NCBI GenBank assembly: GCA_012719335.1
Contig: JAAYAO010000136.1
Coordinates: 1-5,880 of the forward strand
Direction: 5' to 3'
DNA: 5,880 bases
Source: Propionibacterium sp.
GTDB taxonomy: Bacteria > Actinomycetota > Actinomycetes > Propionibacteriales > Propionibacteriaceae
In this document: positions 1 through 5,880 of the stretch, piece after piece
How the letters are laid out: every line of letters starts with the position of its first letter
Numbering within the stretch: position 1 is the stretch's first letter
Position numbers and translations under genes: made by a program
Notes under the pieces: generated by a model
Database searches by the model: none
What the model saw: only the letters and a program-made list of their open reading frames with translations
What the model was told of the DNA's origin: nothing

Positions 1-40
1 GACTTGTGACCGCAAGTGGTCACGGCTCAACCGGCGTGGA
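1..40. repeat. Intergenic hairpin repeat, copy A (left end cut by the window)
   Basis: This copy matches copy B with a 58-base offset: positions 1-39 align with 59-97 with only three differences (positions 5, 17 and 34). It holds an imperfect hairpin, stem 5-12 with 17-24 and loop CAAG, followed by the family core GCTCAACCGGCG at 25-36. Compared with copy B the outer and inner stem pairs become T-G, so an RNA stem would survive. The GGTTTCGA block seen in front of copy B would lie just outside the window. It sits beyond the 3' end of the leftward transporter gene. No open frame here looks coding. Confidence 0.75.
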
Positions 41-52
41 GTGGGGTCTCCG

Positions 53-96
53 GGTTTCGACTCGTGACCGCAAGCGGTCACGGCTCAACCAGCGTG
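53..96. repeat. Intergenic hairpin repeat, copy B (complete)
   Basis: Three parts are visible: GGTTTCGA (53-60), a perfect 8-bp hairpin with stem CGTGACCG (63-70) and CGGTCACG (75-82) around loop CAAG, then GCTCAACCAGCG (83-94). The two outer blocks, GGTTTCGA and GCTCAACC(A/G)GCG, reappear in reverse complement after ligA at 3871-3898 with a different linker, so this is one family with exchangeable middles. From memory, repeats of the type TTTCGA-linker-GCTCAACC are common between genes in high-GC actinobacteria. Role unknown; transcript-end protection, termination or a passive repeat are all possible. Confidence 0.75.
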
Positions 97-107
97 ATGA
101 GAGGGGG

Positions 108-139
108 CCGGGTCGATCCGGTACTGCACCACTGGGTGC
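108..139 (-). terminator. Weak paired hairpins directly after the transporter stop
   Basis: GCACC (126-130) and GGTGC (135-139) form a 5-bp stem with loop ACTG that abuts the stop codon of the leftward transporter gene. An imperfect palindrome CCGGGTCGATCCGG (108-121) follows. There is no T-tract. They could contribute to termination together with the repeat hairpins at 5-82, but each alone is small and could be chance in GC-rich DNA. Confidence 0.25.
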
Positions 140-1582
140 TCAGCGGTGTTGGCGGCGATCGAGCATCACCAACACCCAGGCGATCAGGCCGATCAGCGCG
201 ATCAGCCCGAATCCGGCTTCGAAGGCCCGGGCCCATCCCCACCTGTTCAGGGCCAGGAAGAACACTCCGGTGACCACCGCGATACCGATCGCGGTGCCGA
301 TGCGTTCGGCGGTCATCTTCACCCCACCGGCGGTGCCCCCGTGTTCGGCCGGAACGTCGTCCATCGCCAGGGTTTGGCTGGCCGCGATGAACGAGCCCAT
401 CCCGATGCCGTTGAAGAAGATCGGCACCGCCAACCAGCCGAACCCGATGCCGAGGTTCTCGACCAGCGCCGCCCCCAGCACCAGCCCCAGGGCACCGAAC
501 ACCATCAACATCATCGACCAGGGCAGCACCCGGCGGCCGTGGCTCAGCGCGTGCTGACCGGCCCACACCGAGACCAGCCCCGAACCGACCGCGCCGCTGA
601 GCCCGACCAGGGCCGATTGCAGGGCGGTACCACCCAAACCGTTCTGGATGTACAGGGCCAGCAACACGAACACCGCCGGCTGCGCCAGAAAGACCACCGC
701 GGCGATCCGCACCTGGTTGCTGAACGACCGGAAGGAGAACAACCGCAGATCGACCATCGGGGCGCGTCCGGCGTCGAGATAGGAGCGCTCCCACCGCACC
801 CAGAGGTACAGCAGCACCGGGGCGAGCAGCAGCAGGCCCAGGATCCAGGGCCGGTCGTGCACCATGAACGGCAGCATCAGGCTCAGCACGGTCGCCATCA
901 GCAGGAGCGACCCGACCGGGTCGAGGTCGACCTTCGGCATGCCGGTGTGCCGGCGGTTCCACAGCCGACGTTCCTGCGAGAAGGGGAACCAGCGCAGCGC
1001 CAACAGCAGCCCGATCAACCCGATCGGCATGTTCACCAGGAACGAGGCCCGCCAACCGACGTCCGGGCCGAAGGCGGCGATCATCGAACCGGTGACCAGG
1101 GGGCCGACCGCCACCGATGCCGAGATCACCAGACCGAACCAGCCGAAGGCCGTGCCGCGGGCCGGGCCGGTGAAGTACTGCTGGATCATGCCGGTGATCT
1201 GGGGGTTCACCATGCCCGCACCGACCCCCTGGGCGAGTCGGGCGATGTTCAGCACCATCGGGTTCGGGGCCAGGCCGCAGGCCACCGAGGCGAGCATGAA
1301 GACCACCACGCCGAGCACGAAGAAGGCGCCCCGGCCCACCGCGTCCCCGGTGCGTCCGGCCGGTACCAGGGTGATTCCGAAGACCAGTGCATAGCCCGAC
1401 AGCACCCACTGCAGGTCACCGCCGCCGGCACCCAACCCGTCCTCGATCGCCGGCAGGGCCACGTTCACCGACGACACCGCCATCAACGACATCGCCAGGA
1501 AGGACAACAGCACCGCCAGCACCTTGCGCCGGTCGAACACCCGGGAGGACTCCGGGATTCGAATCAGGTGCTCGTCGGACAT
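140..1582 (-). CDS. MFS transporter, DHA2 (14-helix EmrB/QacA-type) family
   Basis: This 480-residue integral membrane protein is probably a proton-driven exporter in the cytoplasmic membrane; its substrate cannot be read from sequence. It starts at ATG 1582, where AAAGGAG stands six bases upstream; the frame stays open further upstream, but that part would run through ligA and looks non-coding. Family marks are NVALPAI at residues 40-46 in helix 1, a degenerate motif A (GRTGDAVGR, 76-84), motif B RLAQGVGAG (115-123), motif C-like GPLVTG (160-165) and WRASFLVNMPIG (177-188), the typical DHA2 sequence at the end of helix 6. A second half of hydrophobic segments, including a conserved-looking stretch with GGTAGGVKMTAERIG, fits 14 helices, and the length is usual for the family. 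It is divergent from ligA across 80 bp, with no regulator gene in view. Multidrug efflux is an inference from the family; a metabolite exporter is equally possible. Confidence 0.9.
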   Translation of the reverse strand: MSDEHLIRIPESSRVFDRRKVLAVLLSFLAMSLMAVSSVNVALPAIEDGLGAGGGDLQWVLSGYALVFGITLVPAGRTGDAVGRGAFFVLGVVVFMLASVACGLAPNPMVLNIARLAQGVGAGMVNPQITGMIQQYFTGPARGTAFGWFGLVISASVAVGPLVTGSMIAAFGPDVGWRASFLVNMPIGLIGLLLALRWFPFSQERRLWNRRHTGMPKVDLDPVGSLLLMATVLSLMLPFMVHDRPWILGLLLLAPVLLYLWVRWERSYLDAGRAPMVDLRLFSFRSFSNQVRIAAVVFLAQPAVFVLLALYIQNGLGGTALQSALVGLSGAVGSGLVSVWAGQHALSHGRRVLPWSMMLMVFGALGLVLGAALVENLGIGFGWLAVPIFFNGIGMGSFIAASQTLAMDDVPAEHGGTAGGVKMTAERIGTAIGIAVVTGVFFLALNRWGWARAFEAGFGLIALIGLIAWVLVMLDRRQHR

Positions 1583-1650
1583 GGGCTCCTTTCTACACCG
1601 TCTCGCCGGGGTCCGGGCCGCAATACCCGGTTCGGTCACCACCGGCACGA

Positions 1651-3798
<2,148 letters not shown>

Positions 3799-3808
3799 GG
3801 CCCCTGCA

Positions 3809-3899
3809 CCACACGCCGGTTGAGCCGGGTATCCCCGCCACACGCCGGTTGAGCCGGATACCCCTCCACACGCTGGTTGAGCACCCGTGTCGAAACCCC
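3809..3899. repeat. Three tandem imperfect copies of the intergenic repeat
   Basis: Units begin at 3809, 3838 and 3866 (periods 29 and 28), each opening with CCACACGC(C/T)GGTTGAG. The first two continue with a GCCGG(G/A)TA-CCCC tail. The third continues instead with CACCCGTGTCGAAACC, giving the full two-block form CGCTGGTTGAGC-linker-TCGAAACC, the reverse complement of copy B at 53-94. The array starts 11 bases after the ligA stop. It is in the same orientation relative to ligA as copies A and B are relative to the transporter gene. Confidence 0.8.
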
Positions 3900-3939
3900 T
3901 GGACCTCGCCAGGAATGTCGGGGCAGGGCTCAACCGGCG
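3871..3939 (+). repeat. Long inverted repeat made by the third and an opposed fourth copy; possible ligA terminator
   Basis: CGCTGGTTGAGC (3871-3882) pairs with GCTCAACCGGCG (3928-3939), a 12-bp stem with one G-T pair. Inside it CCCC (3896-3899) can pair with GGGG (3920-3923) around CCTGG/CCAGG (3898-3902 with 3909-3913), although the two inner options share bases. The right arm runs into the palindrome CCGGCGCCGG (3934-3943). It lies between the ligA stop and the next promoter, so it may end ligA transcription; there is no T-tract. Confidence 0.5.
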
Positions 3940-3945
3940 CCGGCG

Positions 3946-3975
3946 TTGTTAACCGTGTGCCGGGTGGGGCACAAT
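3946..3975 (+). promoter_or_regulatory. Putative housekeeping-sigma promoter for the DUF3145 gene
   Basis: TTGTTA (3946-3951) as -35 and CACAAT (3970-3975) as -10 are 18 bp apart, each matching four of six consensus bases. This would start transcription near 3982 and give a leader of about 66 bases. It follows directly after the repeat region that ends the ligA unit, so the DUF3145 gene probably has its own transcript. Prediction only. Confidence 0.45.
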
Positions 3976-3983
3976 GGACACAG

Positions 3984-4047
3984 TTCCTTCCGACATGTTC
4001 GAGGTTGTCGGGGAAGGCACGCCTCGGTGCCGAAGGAGGGAACGCAG
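3984..4047 (+). promoter_or_regulatory. Structured 5' leader and ribosome binding site of the DUF3145 gene
   Basis: CCTTCCGACA (3986-3995) can pair with 4006-4017 (TGTCGG-GG-AAGG, two bulged G) around a 10-base loop. A second small hairpin GGCAC (4016-4020)/GTGCC (4027-4031) shares bases 4016-4017 with it and ends one base before the ribosome site GAAGGAGG (4032-4039), which lies 8 bases before the ATG. CCTTC at 3986-3990 could also pair with GAAGG at 4032-4036 inside the ribosome site. The helices therefore compete, which would suit translation control but is unproven. Confidence 0.35.
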
Positions 4048-4539
4048 ATGAATACTCGTGGAGTCGTGTACATCCACTCCGCCCCGTCGGCTTTGCGCCC
4101 CCACGTCGAGTGGGCGGTGGCCGGCGTGCTCGGTGTGCCCGTTTCCTGGCACTGGACCGCCCAGCCGGTGATTCCGGGAACCCACCGCACCGAATGCTCC
4201 TGGACCGGCCCGGTCGGCACCGGTGCGGCGATCGCCAGCTCGCTGAAGGGCTGGCAGAAGCTGCGCTTCGAGGTCACCGAGGAACCCACCGCCGGCAGCG
4301 AGGGCACCCGCTACAGCTACACCCCCTCACTGGGGGTGTTCCACGCCACCACCGGGATGCACGGCGACATCCTGGTACCCGAACTGCGCCTCAAGCAGGC
4401 CGTGCTGCAGGCGACCCTGGCCGACCGTCCGATCACCGAGGCGATCGACGAACTGCTCGGCACCCCCTGGGACGACGAACTGGAAGCCTTCCGGCACGCC
4501 GGCGAGGACACCCCGGTGCGCTGGCTGCACGTCGGCTGA
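4048..4539 (+). CDS. DUF3145 family protein (unknown function)
   Basis: This 163-residue protein reads like the actinobacterial DUF3145 family over its whole length. It opens with MNTRGVVYIHSAPSALRPHVEWAVAGVLG, has a central LRFEVTEEP and YSYTPSLGVFHATTGMHGDIL segment, and closes with TPWDDELEAFRHAGEDTPVRWLH. I see no signal peptide or membrane segment, so it should be cytoplasmic. ATG 4048 is chosen because GAAGGAGG stands 8 bases before it and the family wording begins exactly there; the frame is open from 3877, but that stretch is repeat and promoter. No catalytic motif is recognisable. From memory, in other actinobacteria this family is often encoded near fabF/acpP-type fatty-acid synthesis genes; the carboxylase gene 0.8 kb to the right agrees with that. 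A role in fatty-acid supply is a guess from position only. Confidence 0.92.
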   Translation: MNTRGVVYIHSAPSALRPHVEWAVAGVLGVPVSWHWTAQPVIPGTHRTECSWTGPVGTGAAIASSLKGWQKLRFEVTEEPTAGSEGTRYSYTPSLGVFHATTGMHGDILVPELRLKQAVLQATLADRPITEAIDELLGTPWDDELEAFRHAGEDTPVRWLHVG

Positions 4540-4555
4540 GCACCCCACAACGAAG

Positions 4556-4587
4556 AAGTCCCCCGGCTCGAGGCGGCCGGGGGACTT
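4556..4587. terminator. Two-way hairpin terminator between convergent genes
   Basis: AAGTCCCCCGGC (4556-4567) and GCCGGGGGACTT (4576-4587) form a perfect 12-bp stem with an 8-base loop. It stands 16 bases after the DUF3145 stop and 14 bases after the stop of the opposing membrane-protein gene. The A/T-rich stem ends give a short T-run on the + strand (TTT at 4586-4588) and CTT-CG on the other strand. Position and symmetry suggest it serves both genes. Confidence 0.85.
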
Positions 4588-4601
4588 TCATGTGGTCGGG
4601 G

Positions 4602-5222
4602 TCAGGGGGTGTTCGAGATCGCCGCGGGGCCGGCGATCACCATGAAGACGATGAACACGGTGATCGGGCCGAGCACGCCCAGCGCCGTGGCGATGATGCC
4701 GAACAACCGTCCCCGGTTGGTGGCGATCGCGATGATGCCCATGATCAGACCGGCCAGGATGGGCAGCGCGGAGGCCGCGTACACCAGGAAGGTCAGCCCG
4801 AACGTGGCGTAATCGCCCTCCATGTTCGGTGGCGGCACATCGGGGATATCGGTGGTACCGAGCTGATCGACCATCGAGGTGTAGGCGTTGCCACCCACGA
4901 TCGCCATGATCAGGGAGACCAGCACACCGAGGCCGCCGATGATCAGGGCCAGGACACCCAGCACCGAGGACTTGCGCGCCTTCGGCGCGGAGGCCGGCTC
5001 AGTATACGCACCGTAGGGGTTCACCGAGGTGTTCGGGTCGTACGGGTTCGGGGCGGCCGCGGCGTAGGGATCGGGCTCGGGAGCCGACTGCGAGGACCCG
5101 GCCGAGCTGTACCCGGTCATCTGCCCGTACAGATCGTGCTGCTGCTGCGGATCGGACGGCCCGGGCTGGCCGTAGCCCCCCTGTTGGCCATAGGGATCAT
5201 TGTTGCCGTAGGGGTTCGACAC
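4602..5222 (-). CDS. Small membrane protein with a Tyr/Pro/Gly/Gln-rich N-terminal tail (DUF4190-like)
   Basis: The protein has 206 residues from GTG 5222. That start has GGAG nine bases upstream; a TTG at 5237 in the same frame would itself overlap this ribosome site, so I reject it. Residues 1-80 are low complexity and probably disordered, with repeated tyrosine tetrads (NPYG, DPYG, GGYG, DLYG, DPYA, NPYD, NPYG). KARK (81-84) precedes three hydrophobic segments at about 86-110, 140-168 and 172-198. The first loop (111-139) is acidic with no Lys or Arg, and the second has Arg170 and Arg172, so the positive-inside rule puts the tail in the cytoplasm and the C-terminus outside. This layout is common in actinobacterial DUF4190-type proteins of unknown function; I do not recognise a specific gene. 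It is convergent with the DUF3145 gene and separated from the carboxylase gene by a hairpin. Confidence 0.85.
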   Translation of the reverse strand: MSNPYGNNDPYGQQGGYGQPGPSDPQQQHDLYGQMTGYSSAGSSQSAPEPDPYAAAAPNPYDPNTSVNPYGAYTEPASAPKARKSSVLGVLALIIGGLGVLVSLIMAIVGGNAYTSMVDQLGTTDIPDVPPPNMEGDYATFGLTFLVYAASALPILAGLIMGIIAIATNRGRLFGIIATALGVLGPITVFIVFMVIAGPAAISNTP

Positions 5223-5251
5223 GGTGATTTGCTCCAATCAGGGGTTCGACA
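5210..5251 (-). repeat. 12-bp direct repeat bracketing the membrane-protein start
   Basis: On the minus strand TGTCGAACCCCT occurs at 5251-5240 and again at 5221-5210, exactly 30 bases apart. The second copy includes the last two bases of the GTG start codon, and the ribosome site lies between the copies. It may be a control site (30 bases is close to three helical turns), the trace of a small duplication, or chance. Confidence 0.4.
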
Positions 5252-5258
5252 GCACATC

Positions 5259-5308
5259 AGGGTATCGGCCGGCGGGTTCGCCCGCACCGAACGCCACGAC
5301 CCGATACC
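5259..5308 (-). promoter_or_regulatory. Inverted repeat and possible -10 box upstream of the membrane-protein gene
   Basis: GGTATCGG (5261-5268) and CCGATACC (5301-5308) are a perfect 8-bp inverted repeat, with an inner 5-bp hairpin GCGGG/CCCGC (5272-5276, 5281-5285). On the minus strand TACCCT (5264-5259) fits TAnnnT about 37 bases before the GTG start, and the right arm of the inverted repeat lies where a -35 region or operator would be. No good -35 hexamer is visible, so this is a weak promoter call. Confidence 0.3.
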
Positions 5309-5347
5309 GGGGATGGTTGTCCCGCGCAGGGCGGGACAACCATCCCC
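5309..5347 (-). terminator. Perfect 17-bp hairpin, likely terminator of the carboxylase gene
   Basis: Positions 5309-5325 and 5331-5347 are exact reverse complements (outer GGGGATGG and CCATCCCC) with a 5-base loop. The hairpin begins 14 bases after the stop codon of the leftward carboxylase gene. No T-tract follows on the minus strand, as is often the case for GC-rich actinobacterial terminators. It isolates the carboxylase transcript from the membrane-protein gene that follows in the same direction. Confidence 0.8.
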
Positions 5348-5361
5348 AATCACGGAGGGGC

Positions 5362-5880
5362 TCAGAGAGGAATGTTGGTATGCGCCCCGCGCACTCCGCG
5401 ATCGGTGTCGCGGATCGCCGCGGCGATCGCGCTGCGGGTCGCGGTGGGTTCGATCATCTCGTCCACCACGCCGATCTCGACGGCCTTCTCGACCCCGCCG
5501 GCAATGCGTTCGTGCTCGGCGGCCAACTGGGCCTCCAGGGCCGGACGCTGATCGTCGGTGGCCGCGGCCAGCTTGCGCCGGTGCAGAATCCGCACCGCCG
5601 CCACCGGCCCCATCACCGCGATCTCGGCGCCGGGCCAGGCGAACACCTTGGTGGCGCCCAGCGACTTGCCGTTCATCGCGATGTAGGCACCGCCGTAGGA
5701 TTTGCGGGTGACCAGGGTGACCCGGGGCACGGTCGCCTCCGAGAAGGCGTGCAGCAGTTTCGCGCCGCGCCGCACCACCCCGTCCCATTCCTGGCCGACG
5801 CCCGGCAGGTAGCCCGGCACGTCCACCAGCACCACCAGCGGCACCCCGAAGGCGTCACACATCCGCACGAAGCGGGCGGC
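5362..5880 (-). CDS. Acyl-CoA carboxylase beta subunit, AccD6-like (partial, 5' end beyond window)
   Basis: Only the last 172 residues are present; the frame stays open to the window edge, and members of this family are about 470-530 residues, so roughly two thirds is missing. It is the C-terminal carboxyltransferase (crotonase-fold) half, which moves CO2 from carboxybiotin to an acyl-CoA. Visible marks are VPLVVLVDVPGYLPG, GVVRRGAKLLHAFSEATVP, the oxyanion-type TRKSYGGAYIAMN, the stretch KVFAWPGAEIAVMG, AEHERIAGGVEKAVEIGVVDE, and the C-terminal NIPL shared by actinobacterial AccD proteins. The wording is nearest to M. tuberculosis AccD6 as I remember it, rather than to propionyl-specific PccB/AccD5, which have GGAYDVM. 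The Ile in GGAYI stands where S. coelicolor PccB has Asp422, a residue reported to steer acyl-CoA choice, so acetyl-CoA to malonyl-CoA is the likely reaction. It would need a biotinylated alpha subunit encoded elsewhere. Confidence 0.93.
   Translation of the reverse strand, partial: AARFVRMCDAFGVPLVVLVDVPGYLPGVGQEWDGVVRRGAKLLHAFSEATVPRVTLVTRKSYGGAYIAMNGKSLGATKVFAWPGAEIAVMGPVAAVRILHRRKLAAATDDQRPALEAQLAAEHERIAGGVEKAVEIGVVDEMIEPTATRSAIAAAIRDTDRGVRGAHTNIPL

Noticed and set aside
3809..3899. Tandem units of 28-29 bp resembling a small CRISPR array
   Set aside because: The units adjoin with no unique spacers between conserved repeats, their tails differ, related copies occur elsewhere in the window, and no cas gene is present.
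3934..3943. CCGGCGCCGG palindrome as a protein-binding site
   Set aside because: Short GC-only palindromes are expected by chance in this base composition; kept only as part of the hairpin description.
3877..4047. N-terminal extension of the DUF3145 protein from an upstream start
   Set aside because: The extension would cover the repeat, the promoter and the leader, and the family wording and a good ribosome site both begin at 4048.

Overview
The window is very GC-rich, with G or C at most third codon positions. Its genes look actinobacterial: a ligA with the actinobacterial form of the domain II/III linker, a DUF3145 protein (a family I know only from Actinomycetota), and an AccD6-type acyl-CoA carboxylase beta subunit. 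Propionibacteriales (Propionibacteriaceae or Nocardioidaceae) is my best guess from protein wording alone; I could not test it.

Layout, left to right. Positions 1-139 hold two hairpin-bearing copies of an intergenic repeat. An MFS efflux-type transporter of the 14-helix DHA2 class reads leftward (140-1582). Across an 80-bp divergent gap, ligA (NAD+-dependent DNA ligase) reads rightward (1663-3798) and is probably translated from a leaderless GTG. After ligA, 3809-3939 holds three tandem copies and one inverted copy of the same repeat family seen at the left edge. A plausible promoter and a structured leader then precede a DUF3145 gene (4048-4539). A two-way terminator (4556-4587) separates it from a convergent gene for a small membrane protein with a Tyr/Pro/Gly/Gln-rich N-terminal tail (4602-5222, leftward). 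Upstream of that gene lie an inverted repeat and a perfect 17-bp hairpin. The hairpin closes the 3' end of an acyl-CoA carboxylase beta subunit gene (5362 to the window edge, leftward, 5' end missing).

The genes do not form one pathway. ligA is replication and repair housekeeping, and the transporter is an accessory membrane function. The right half (DUF3145 plus an AccD6-like carboxylase) resembles the edge of an actinobacterial type II fatty-acid synthesis neighbourhood, in which the carboxylase would supply malonyl-CoA; the fab genes would lie beyond the right edge if this is correct. I see no defence system, mobile element, CRISPR array, tRNA or rRNA. The less ordinary content is non-coding: the repeat family placed in the same orientation after two different genes, the hairpin whose stem is kept through G-U pairs, and the DUF3145 leader.
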